Part shown: piece after piece, positions 50,901-61,833 of the stretch
Layout of the letters: each line of letters begins with the position of its first letter
How positions within the stretch are numbered: the stretch's first letter is position 1
The notes under the pieces: generated by a model
Told to the model about the DNA's origin: nothing
The model's input: the letters and a program-made list of their open reading frames with translations, nothing else
The model's database searches: none
Program-made: the position numbers and the translations under genes
DNA from: Loxodes magnus
Lineage: Eukaryota; Ciliophora; Karyorelictea; Loxodida; Loxodidae
DNA: 64,000 bases
Direction of reading: 5' to 3'
Assembly (NCBI GenBank): GCA_946699065.1
Contig: CAMPDV010001202.1
Location: forward strand, 1-64,000

Positions 50901-52331
50901 TTAAGCTATTAAGCATTATAAGATTAGATTTGAGGATTATGAATAAGCTCTATTACGAGCAATCTTAACTATAATTAAATTAGAGCATTAAATAGCTAAA
51001 ATTATATGACTCTTTAGCTATTTAAACAGAGTAAACGTATAAGCCTAAATACTTGGTACTAAAGTAAAAAGAAATTAGGTTATCTAATATTTAGGTAGCT
51101 ACTAAGCTAATAAAAGATACTAGTTACATTAGCTAGAGCAAGTTTAGTTAGCTTTTATACAAAGCAAATTAAATATCTATTTTCTTTTAATAACATCAGC
51201 AAGCTTCAAAGGATGCTAGTTCTTAGAAAAAAAGGACTAATAAGAGAAAGTTTTAGAGATGTGGTATTGTGACGCTGAATTAGGTATTAAGAAAAAATCT
51301 AAATCTCTTATTAAAGCTGTTTTATAATAAAAGCCAATAGATTTAGTAAATACCTAGAAGTTTATTAATGCTCAGCAATTTATCAGATAACAGAAGGAAA
51401 ATTTTATGCTAACCTAATTCAATTTCCTGCTTAACTAGAAGATATTATTCCTTTTAGGCTCTTTTCAAATTGGTTACTTTTACTCTTCTTTTAACATTAA
51501 ATAAAATTATAAAAAGCAGATTGATAAATTATTATAATTACTTTTAAATAAGAAAATGCTTTAGTTATTCATTTATAAGCATCATTTAAGTTTAAATTAA
51601 TTAAGCCTTTAAAATTATAAAACTTCTCATATCTAAAATTAGACCGATAGAGAATTAGAATAAGCACCTTTATTCAAGTTCCATCTTTATACTATTTTCT
51701 CATTTTTCTAAATTTTCACATTCAATCATCATAATTTCTTTTACTCTTAAATTGATTACTTTCCATCAATTTATAAAATAAGGCCTAATTCTTATAACTA
51801 AACCTTAAATTAAAAGTTTCCTCTTAAGGTTCCTTGTAGCTTAATCATATCTCATAAATGTGTTTATGATAATCTAGTTAATGTATTGTGATTAGCTTAT
51901 AGATACTAGTGGATCTACTAGATCCTTACATATCTTATAGTATTCAACTTTTCTCTTTTCTTTCTGTTTCCATCTTCTTTACTCTGCATGAACAATTTAA
52001 GATTCTTATTCCTCTGAGCCTAATAAATTTAATGAGTTTATAAAGGTAAAATATCCTATGTTTTAATAGCTGAGTATTAAATACAACTCAGCATTATAGA
52101 TAATAAACTCTTAGCAAATATCATAAAGAAAGGCAAAGTGATAGACTAAAGCCTTGATAATAATAATAAGGGAAAGTTAAATAGAAGTATTTAGGGAATT
52201 AGAGCATAACTAGTTTAAAGAAAGTTTCTATTTAAAGACAATTGAAATATATCCTTCTTTCTAGATTTAGAGCTATGTGCATTTTATAAAGCTAAGCTTA
52301 GCTAAAAGGTTTATAAGGATAGAAAAGATCT
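47992..52331. other. Gene-poor AT-rich region
   Basis: About 4.3 kb to the right of unit copy 2. The first 350 bp, on the minus strand, give Lys/Glu/Gln-rich frames of ORF1- or LINE-like character, but no motif could be named. The rest shows no domain, no hairpin of note and no similarity to the repeated unit. Possible short exons cannot be excluded, given that TAA and TAG do not close frames. Confidence 0.45.
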
Positions 52332-53198
52332 ATGCTAGTATTTCTAAAATTATTTAGAAAGCTCTTAGATAAAATTTTGCTCCAAAAGGATTTAAAAATA
52401 AATAAAAAGTTTCTTTATTTAGGATTTGTAATTGTCAACTTGAAAGAAATATCATCTAATACTATAAAATTAAAGGAGGTAGCTTTAAATGATAGTGAGC
52501 TGTTTGAAGATAATTTAAAATACCTTTATCAGTTTTATTGTAACTCATAATAGGATGAGATCAGAAAAAAATTTACTCTTTTATGGTTCAAAAATGATAT
52601 AGCCTGAAGCATAGACATATTAAGATGCTCATTACTAAATACAATTTTATTAGAAATAAAATAAACCAAATATAAGGGACTAGTAAAGCTAGATATTAAA
52701 TGTCCCTAATTAACTAAAGTAGAAATAAAGAGAATGCAAGTTTAGTAAAAGCTTAATTAAGTATTAAAGAAGAATTAGCACTATCATAGAAAAATATTTC
52801 TGTTCTTTTGTAATAAAATAAGAGAGAATGCTAGATAAATTGAATGAGGTTATTTTTTGTAAGATGTTCCAGACATAAATCTATCAAGTGAATTATTTTA
52901 AACTTAAGTTTCATATTCTAAGAAAGAGAAGATTCATTTGGACTAGTCATCAAAAGACATTAGATAGAATTTAGATGATTAGGTAATTAAGCATGATATA
53001 TAAGTTAAATATTTTAAACTGATTGAAATAGATAATAAACAAATATAAATTATGAATCCAATTGAATTATTTATATTTAAAGAACTTTGGTTGAGTAAAT
53101 GAAATCAAGCAAATAATAATTGTTTAGGACTAATAAAAGGTAAATCGGTAGTTTTTAATTTGCTAAATTTAAACAAATTAGAAGTTTTTATTTTATGA
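52332..53198 (+). CDS. Uncharacterised protein
   Basis: 288-residue frame from ATG 52332 (MLVFLKLFRKLLDKILLQK) to TGA 53196, with three internal TGA as Trp (for example KNDIAWSIDIL). The central part looks globular, with alternating hydrophobic and charged residues (ALNDSELFEDNLKYLYQFY) and a Gln/Lys-rich helix near residue 140. No signal peptide, zinc site or catalytic motif was recognised. The start could lie further upstream, since the frame stays open. It faces the FHA gene tail-to-tail across 800 bp of apparently non-coding DNA. It is called from amino-acid patterning alone, so confidence is moderate. Confidence 0.45.
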
Positions 53199-53997
53199 AT
53201 GTTCATTGATTTTACAATTATTAAACTTTAAATATCTTTATGGGATTTGATTTATAGGATATACGCTTAAGAGTATTAAAGCTTAATAGTTCTATTAGCT
53301 TGTTCTTTAAGCATTATTCCTTTTTTTTAAATAGAATACTTTTATTTATCGCTGATAAAACTTTAAAATTCTCTAACTGCACTTCAAAATGGTCTCCGAA
53401 TTAATCTCCATCACTCTTCACTTTTTAAGTTTCTGATATATTCATTAAAAAAATCTAACTTGGGTAATTATAAGCATTAGCTGATTGACTGAAGCTAATA
53501 ATCATTCCCTGTTCTCAATTATTAAATAAAAATTGAAGATTAAATAACTATAATGATTGTAGATGATAAGCTAGTAACAATGTACATCTTCATGTTAATG
53601 AGTTTATTTCCATACCTACTAAAAATTAGTACTATAAGAGCTTAATAAATCAAACTTTGTTATGAGACTAAAGAAATGATAAGCTATAGTGCAGATATAA
53701 GTATAGCTCATGTTTTAATATTTTTGAGATAGTTTATTCCAATTAAAGATGAGCCTTTAAAAGGATAAAATATCTAGATGTTTTACATTTTAAAATCCTT
53801 TTATTAAGCTTTTAGATCAAAAGCTATTTTCAAAGCTTTTACTTGTAAGCAAATTAAAAATTTAGGTTCTAAACAATAAAAATAGCTTTTGACAATGCTG
53901 CTAGATATAGCTATGCTATTAATTATTGGAACTTGCAATAGTTCATTTACATAATATATAATAAAGAAATTCTTTAATTTGAAAGTAAGAAGTTTTC
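53199..53997. other. Intergenic stretch between convergent genes
   Basis: AT-rich; no gene or structured element recognised. Confidence 0.45.
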
Positions 53998-56247
53998 TCA
54001 GGTTCTTTGTGCTAAAAACCAATATCCTCCTATGTTGAAGATTGTTTTTCTAGTAAGCTTATATCCCAATGAAGGACACTTATTTATTAAGGCATCATAA
54101 TCATTTAAGTTAACGAAAGTACCGTTTTTACTTTAATCAACATATAGTCAGCCCCATTTAGAATTATATTGGATAAATCCATGATTTGAAGATATTCCAG
54201 CACTACGCAAAACACATAAACCTTGATTTCTTCCAAAATTGAAATTTTCAGTTTAATTTTGATCTTGAACAGTGAAAATTTATTCTTTAGAAGGTTAACT
54301 TTCTGGTTTTAAAGGCCATTAGTAGATTTTAAATCTTATAGAAGGTTAATTACTTTGAGTAATAACAGGTCCTTCTAATTCCCTTAATTCTGAAAATTAT
54401 TCGCTTTACTACTAGTTAGCATAGTAATATGAAGACATAAACAACTTATCGAACTAATTTGAAATTTCCTATTCATTTCACTAAAAAATTTTTTTCTTAG
54501 TTTCAGTTGTCATATCTTGCTTTCTTTCTTCAGATTATTGTCCTAAACATTCTGTCTAAAATTATGCCTCTTCACCTTATAGTTTTGTATTCTAACTAGT
54601 AGAATGCTAAATAAGCTAGGAATTTTGCTATTATCCCGTACTTAATTTAGTCATTTGACCTAGAGGATTGAATTAAACTTTCATTGATTTTATTTTATTG
54701 CCGTTATAGTTTGCGTTATGCTGTAATACTTTTAAGTTAACTTTAGTGTCTTTCAAATTCCATAAATTTTAACTTTTAAGAATGTTAGAAGTGTTGTAAA
54801 TTTTAATTAGCTAATCAGGTGGATAATCTAATTCCATTGTATTTATATGCTCTCCTACAGAGCACTCATCTATTACGATTATAAAATCTTGAGCTAATTC
54901 AAGCACAAGTCCTTTCTATAGCACACAGTTTTAGCTATCTATCTTTACGCTAGTTCCTTAAATACTTCCAAGATCTCTTAAATATCATGCTTTTTCATTC
55001 TTTATGTAATATATTTGTGTCTACTTTTTAGAAATTCCCTATGCTTTCCAGCTAAAGCTTATGTCATTTTAATTTTATTGACTAGGAACATCTCGTCCGA
55101 AATAAACTTTCCTATTCTTTTTTTCACTAGTAGAAAGACCAAATTCATTAATAATTCACGATTAAAGATTTAATGTCTTTTCTTATTCCTCCATTTCACT
55201 TTTTTTTCCATAGATTAAAATATTTTAAAGATTTATGAACGAATTAAATATATTCTCTCCTTTATCTATTCTTTACTAGCATTCTTGGGCTAAGTAAGTC
55301 AACCTGTTCCTTTCGACTATTTAATTTCATATTTAAGCGAAAAAATTATTTATTTATGTCCAATTTACTTTATTATCTTGAATATTCATTCATGTTCTGA
55401 CTACTTCCTTGAAGCCATCTTTACAACTCTTAACCTTTTCATACTATCAGTATATAATTATGTAATCAATAAAATGATCTATAAAGGTGTCGAAATCCAA
55501 AGAAAAGGCAATTTTAAAATTCTACTTATATTTATCGTAGAAATCTCATGCCTCTTAAACTTAAATTCACTCTTTGAATTTTTCAGTTTGTAGGACAATA
55601 TTCTAAATTTTTTCAAGTACTTCATCCTATGTCTTCTCCCATTCAATTTTAGCTTTATCAAATTAATCTTAAAAAAGGGAAAATAGATTATGCTTTTTTT
55701 CCTTTAATTTTTAATTGATAGAAATTATTAGATTGTTAATCTTAATATCTTTCTCTAGTTCATTTTCGTTATTCAACTTTTAAAGTGCTTCTCAATTTTC
55801 GCTCATTTATTATATAAAGGTTTATATTTCGTTTTTTATTTGATCAGTTTCTTGCTAAAAGATTATTTTTAACTCCTGAAATTTCTATTTTTCCTCTTAA
55901 TCCTAAACTCAGTTATTTTCAATACAAAAGAAGTCAAAGATTTATTCTAGCAGTTGCTTTGCATTTTAGATTGATTGCAAGAGCTATTAACTTTGGTTAT
56001 TTTACTTAGAGTTAGAAGTCTTCGTCAGTTTTATTATTTCCTCGCTAGCAGATTTCAAATATGATTGAACGTTAGAAAGCTACTATGGGCTAATGCTTAT
56101 ATATTGCTAGCTTTTTAAAATCTGTTATATTTTAGAATCAATTTGTTCCAGAAGGCCATAAAAGGGAGGAAGTTCTACTAGTTTAGTTTCTTGCAAATCC
56201 CTCATCAAGTCCTAAATAGTTTTTTGAATTTACTAAAGGTTCTGCAT
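53998..56247 (-). CDS. Coiled-coil protein with two FHA domains
   Basis: 749 residues from ATG 56247 (MQNLQQIQKTIQDLMRDLQ) to TGA 53998 in one uninterrupted frame. Residues 1 to about 230 are Gln-rich and strongly coiled-coil (KNEIQTFIQQMSENWEALQK), and about 230-370 form a helical linker. FHA1 spans about 375-460: FGRD at 383-386, then WYLRDLGSIQGTSV near 420-434. FHA2 spans about 665-745: FGRN at 671-674, SSNHGFIQYN near 688, then DQSKNGTFVN near 703-712. The Gly-Arg, Ser-x-x-His and Asn-Gly-Thr signatures of phosphothreonine-binding FHA domains are complete in FHA2; FHA1 has weaker matches at the Ser/His and Asn positions. About eleven internal TGA codons read as Trp, including the Trp of GWLYVD in FHA2, yet the gene ends at a TGA. 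It is probably a phospho-dependent scaffold in signalling or the DNA-damage response; the partner is unknown. Confidence 0.82.
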
Positions 56248-57736
56248 TATTATTTTTAAGCTAAGGCTACTATTTAAATTAAAATTACAATATAATTTTT
56301 TATTTTATTACCTCAACTTTATATTCCTTTACTTTCTAGTCTTTTACTCTTGCTATTTCTTTAACAGACTGAATGAAAAGCAAGGATGTGTAATTTATAG
56401 GACTAAACGATAAAATTAAATTAGTGCTTCTTTTCAAAGATATAATTACTAGGTAACTAGAAGCTAGATTTAATTATCTATGCTTAGCTTTATTTCCTTA
56501 ATTATCTACTAGCATTATAGTATAAAGAGTTCCATGATTCTAGTATTCTACCTATGTAGATGAGATCTACTTGTTTAAAATAGAATATAGAGCTAATAGT
56601 TTTATACTAGCTGGTTAATAAAACTAAGGAAAGTGTTTATTAGATAGGTAGAAAAATAGGACTATTTAGCCATATTTAGTTGACTGAAATAGATGATAAT
56701 ATCAATTCTCTAGCTAAAGGTATTTAATTTATTAACTAGCAGTATAAGGATGGAAAGTGGGACTTTGATTTATAATTTGAGTAGAAACTGATTGATATAA
56801 GTATAGCTAGCAGATCTATAATAGTTTATTAGAAGGTAATAAAGCAAGAGTTAAGCATCTTGGTAATATAGCTAGTGCTTGATCTCTTATTTCTATTCAA
56901 ATCTGGAATGTTTTAACTTTTAGTTCTAGAGCTCTTTAGAGCTTATAATCTTGAATAGTTAAAATAGGTAAAAGGTAAAAGAAGTTAAAGAAAGAAGATT
57001 AGAAAGATGGTTTATTTGCTTAATAAGTACTCAATAGAAGAATCAAAATAAGCAGGTATTAGTTATAAAGCTTGTATCTTATTTACTGGATAATTTCAAG
57101 CTATAATCTATTTTATTTTAAGAAAGATTCATATAAATTAACCCAAAATTTCTTAACTACAAAAGAAATTAAAATTTAGAAGCATTAAGTGAGAATAAAT
57201 AAATGTCTCCTTCCAAAGCATATTACAGCTAATAGTTATTTAAATATATCACTTGAATAGATATTTTTTTAAACTTTTAAGGAAAAACTAATTTATAAAA
57301 TAGAATTAAAGATTCTAGCTCTAGTATAAGTAAGGCCAAACAAGCAAATATTCAAATTTTGATGTGAAGTATTTATTTAAAAATAATCATACAAGCCTTT
57401 AAGAAAATAATTTAGCAAAGAAAGATATTTTCTTACTTTAATTATTAATTCTACATCTCAAATATTATGTAAGAAATAAAGTTAAAAAGGCTAATAATAT
57501 ATTTCATCAAAGAGGTATAAGATAAATGCATAGTTGCATTAATTTTGTATTATAGAAACCAAAGAAATTGCTTAGTTTAATAATAATTATTAAGCTGCTT
57601 ATTGACTACAATAAGCTAGCTTTCTATTAATATTTATTTTTAAATTAGTAGACATTTATACCTTAATTTATATAGATGCTGCTATTGATTGAGATAAATC
57701 ATTACATTTCTTAAGATAAAATTAGTTAAAAATATC
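56248..57736. other. Gene-poor AT-rich stretch
   Basis: Region upstream of the FHA gene and of the plus-strand gene that follows, so it should hold both promoters. No coding run or repeat recognised. Confidence 0.45.
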
Positions 57737-57861
57737 ATGAAAATTAATAGAAAAGTAGAATTGAAGAAAGTTATTAATGACTTAGAAAAGGTAAAAATTT
57801 CAAACTTAATAGAAAGTAGAGAGTAAAATAAAAGCTCTATTATCTAGTTGTTTTAGTTGAG

Positions 57862-59274
57862 GTCTTCAATTATTGGGTTTCACATTTCGCACTGACTTCA
57901 ACTAAAAAAATATTAGCGAAAAGAATTTAATTTTTAAATATTTACCAAGAATTAAATACTTTTAAGCTTATTTTTTAAACTAAAGATAAACTAAAGAAAT
58001 AATTTTAGACTGTGATTCTAAAAATTTAATTAGATCCTTAGCTAAATAAAATCAATTTTATCTAAGCAAAGGTTTAATTGACTGTTTTAATACCCATAAA
58101 CGAAAAAATTTTCTCTAGAACTAACTTCAATCTCCCATCAGATAAACCTGATTTGATATATTCTAAAACGTATTTTAACAAGGGAATTTAAATTTCAACC
58201 AAACAAGAAGAAGCTAAGCTATTAAAAGTGCCACAATACAGATCTTAGTATATTAGATTAAGCTAAATCTGCTTATATGAGTAAACATGTTTAACTAATT
58301 CCATTTCAATAAGACACATTATAATAGATGTTTTAACTTGGTCTAAGTAAATTAATGATAAGCATATCCTATTATATTGAAAGAGGCCATGGTAACTTTA
58401 AAATAGATAAGTAGTAGTGTATTAATTAGGGCTATACGGATATATTTATAATGCTAATTAAATAAATAATACTTATTCAAGATACTTCTTTGATCTAGAG
58501 AGATTTAACCCTTCTAATCTTATAAGATAAGTGCTGTAAGACTAAAATGCTAAATTAGTCCCTAGTAGCAATAATTAAAAATAATGAATTATCTCAAAGA
58601 ATAACATTTGATACACATACTAGACATAAGCATAATAAGAGATAGAAAGAGCTAGATAGAATACATTTAATCAGATAAAAGACGCAGGATACAGTTATCT
58701 AAATATAAGATTAGACTTAGATGGTTTTAAGTAAGTAACCAAATAAAATTATTCTGGTATCTAAAATCTAGTTTTTATAAAGATTGAAAATCAATATTTA
58801 TCCTTGTTAAGTAAATCCAAACTTTTATATACATGTAAAAAGTAGGATTTAGCCTAAATCTATTTCTTTCAAAAAAAAAGGAAAACATTTATTAAAAAAG
58901 CATAAAAGCTTAAACATAGAAAAAGCTAAATAAGTCTAAGGATACTTAACTAGACAAATAAATAAGTCAAAGGTTAATTAAAAATCATCAAAGAAAGATA
59001 GTAAATAAAATTCTAGTCGTTTAGTTAATTTACTAAACGAAGCATTAATATCCAATTTTTAGATTTACTCTATTAGGGCAAAATAAAAAGCATTTTTAGT
59101 TTATTACTGTAATTTTTATTTTAAACATAATTCAGTAGAAAGTTTGTGCTATTTAATCTTTAGTAGCAGGATTTAAATTATTAAACATTTTAAATAAAAT
59201 TAAGCTCAAATAATGAGCAAGTTAAAAAGAGCAAGTTTACTTAATTTGAGCAAAAATGGTTTTAAAGAGTTTGA
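57862..59274 (+). CDS. Uncharacterised protein (start unresolved)
   Basis: One frame reads as a coherent protein to TGA 59272: FNYWVSHFALTSTKKILAK near 57864, LTVLIPINEKIFSRTNFNL near 58077, TYSRYFFDLERFNPSNLI near 58468, and a strongly basic C-terminal half (KKRKTFIKKAQKLKHRKSQ near 58874). Internal TGA codons read as Trp. A plausible N-terminus, MKINRKVELKKVINDLEK at 57737, lies in another frame; an intron from the GT at 57791 to the AG at 57861 would join them in frame, but this is only a possibility. The 57862 boundary is where the good frame becomes recognisable. No known domain was identified. It converges on the gene at 59332-60528 with 57 bp between their stop codons. Confidence 0.5.
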
Positions 59275-59331
59275 TAATCATAAAAAGAACAAGTCTAAAG
59301 GAAAAAATACACATAAACTAAACTCTTATTA

Positions 59332-60528
59332 TCACATATTTTTGACACTTTCTCCTGGTTAATTATTTAATTTCTTTAAAAGAGCTGCCTTACGCTTTTA
59401 AATTATTGAAGACTCTCCTACTTTTTTAAAGTCGACATGAGATTAATTACTAGGAACGCAAGAACTATTATTCTTGCCTTATATGAATAAAATTTCCTAG
59501 GCGGTTGTACTTGGCTCTTTTTTATCTTTAGGTAAAGCACTAGTTTCATCACATATTAATAGAACTTCACTTGTTTTTTATTCATAAAATCCAGTGCTTT
59601 ATTGGTGAGATTATGGTGTTTGGAAATAATTAAAGTCGATCCTCTTCTAAGGAGTTTTGATTTCATATTTTTACCTTCTTAATTGCTTTAAATCTCCCTT
59701 AGGACATTATTCTAAGTCTGATTGTATCCAAATGGGACTGGAAGGACCCATTTTTTGCAACAATTATTAGACAAGAGGATGCTTACTGTCTGACCGGTAT
59801 ATTACATTATTCAAATTCTTTGTGTTCACTTTTGGTCTCTAAAAACTCACTTGTCTTATCTCACTCCTTAACTCTCCTATGCTTTCTTCTTATCTTCCCT
59901 TGCAAACTTAATCATGCTCCATAATTTTATAATTATTTAATTTCTCATTCAAGATAAACTTCCAGTAAATAATCTAAATAAGGGATTCATTTCATAAATT
60001 AATTTGAGCTATGAAATAAATAAAGAAAATTCATCAATTAAATTTAGTTTTTAGATTGGACCAAAAGGAAATAATTTCACAGTCTTTGATCTTAAATGTC
60101 TGCTTATCAGCTTGTAATAAACACTTATTTATCTAGCGATGATATGTAATAGCATTGATATATTCGAGACTTTTATCCTTATTTATATTTTTTATTGCAT
60201 CTATGCTTTGTGGATAAAACTTTGCTTCGAGAGTTTTTAAGAAGATTATTTATTAGAGAGACTGACTGTAGTATACTAGTTCTATACCTTGAATATTTAA
60301 ATTTTACAAAATCTCGATGAATGACCCTTCCTAAGTCTCCTTATTATTCTATTTAATAAATATTGTCTTAAAAAGATAAAGTTAGTTCTTAACTCATCTG
60401 AATGAATTTATAATGATAAGTTAATTAAATGTTCTATATCATTTCTAGAGTGAATAGCTTTAGTATCAATAGCTTATTTCATTCAAGAATAGTTTTCATT
60501 TTATTGTCTTTTTAGGAATTATAAGCAT
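59332..60528 (-). CDS. Uncharacterised protein with Ser/Lys/Gln-rich tail
   Basis: 398-residue frame from ATG 60528 (MLIIPKKTIKWKLFLNEIS) to TGA 59332. Residues about 90-200 look globular (KTLEAKFYPQSIDAIKNIN; LQADKQTFKIKDCEIISFW), and two adjacent TGA codons encode Trp-Trp near residue 170. The C-terminal half is polar and probably disordered (SDSKHPLVQQLLQKMGPSS; SSIIQKRKAALLKKLNNQP). An internal ATG at 59922 would give a 196-residue form, and because the first 70 residues are less convincing the true start could lie between. No family was recognised. The stop is a TGA followed by AT-rich DNA, as in the FHA gene. Confidence 0.6.
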
Positions 60529-61833
60529 CTGTTTTCTTTATAAATTCAGATTTGATTTAAAGACTTTAGACTGCTAATTTTGCTTTCTATTAATAGTTTA
60601 AAATATATCATAATTATTTAACTTAATAAAGCTTAAGCTGGTGTTTTGAATTTAAATTATATATCTCGCTATTAATACCCTTCATTATATTTTAAATCGA
60701 TTATATACTGTCTAGTTTAGTATACCTTACTAGATTTTTTGTGCTTCCTTAATTTAAAATTATTCACTTAAAGTTCAAATTTTAATTGGAAGGTATCTGA
60801 TTTGTTGCTTTATTAGCTTATCAAAGAAATTACTTATGAGACTATTTATTTTAATTTAACTATCTTGATAAAGGCTAGCTATCCCTATTTTCATTCTTCT
60901 AAGAGTAATTAAAATTCTGCTTAGATTAATGACTAAATATTACTATCATAGTAGTGCTTTTACTACTCCTGCTTTAATATTTATATCTCTTTACAGTCAG
61001 AATACTCAAATATTCTACTTTTGATCTTCTTCTTAAATCTTTATATACAAACTCCGTTCTATTTTCCTTTTTAACCTGCTAGATCCTTTTAGTATCAAGT
61101 TTAAGTGCTTTTGCTCCTTTTATTTGTCTAAGCAATATTTAAAAATAGCTTTCTATATCAAATCCTTATTGTATATCCTTAATAAATTCCATTTTACTAG
61201 CTATTTCTTATTTATCTAAATCCCCTACTAAAGGATTATTTCAATGGAACTAATATCTCTTTGTATTAAATTAGTATAGGTTATGGCATTGCATACTAAT
61301 GAGATGTATTAAAGTATCCTAAGCTTATTAGTACTTAGTAGCAAGATAAAAGAGCTTATAAATAAAGTTTACTAGCTTAGAAAGGGAATCTAGAGTGTAA
61401 GTAGTGTAAATAAGCTATTAGCAGATACTCTAATAGCAACTATCTTTAACTATGAACTACCTTCTTCTAACTTGTTAGCTAGTACTTATATAAGCAATTG
61501 TATATATTTAGCTTGCTCAAATATTTTAGAAATAGTTACTCTTAATAAGTGAGGAAATGAAAGCTTTAATTATTTTGTAATAAAGGAACTTAAAAGAAAG
61601 TTCTAAGTGTGTTTGTACTAATAGTGTAAGTAAAGTTATTCTTAATATTAATGATAGATCATTAATATTAAGAATAACTAATATCATTATATATACAAGG
61701 ATTATAATCCAAATAAACACTTAAGCAATATTGATAGGAAAATTGAACTTGCTATTGACACTTTTTTTATAGAGAATGCACTATCTTATTTCCTTTTTTC
61801 GAATAATTAAAATATAGAAGATTTGATTGTTTT
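60529..61833. other. AT-rich stretch between the last unique gene and the inverted copy
   Basis: No gene recognised. It contains the perfect palindrome at 61634-61679 described separately, and ends at the breakpoint of the inverted segment. Confidence 0.45.
61634..61679. repeat. Perfect 22-bp inverted repeat with a 2-bp spacer
   Basis: Left arm 61634-61655 (AGTTATTCTTAATATTAATG, then AT), two spacer bases AG, and an exact reverse complement at 61658-61679. It could extrude as a cruciform in DNA or fold as a long hairpin in RNA. It sits about 155 bp left of the point where the inverted third copy of the RING segment begins. Confidence 0.85.

Noticed and set aside
55640-55700. Suspected frameshift in the FHA gene at a poly-T run
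   Set aside because: Recounting gave six T, not five. With six, the frame is continuous from ATG 56247 to TGA 53998.
59213-59440. Plus-strand ORF beginning MSKLKRASLLNL
   Set aside because: It overlaps both convergent genes in other frames. The minus-strand product there is longer and more coherent.
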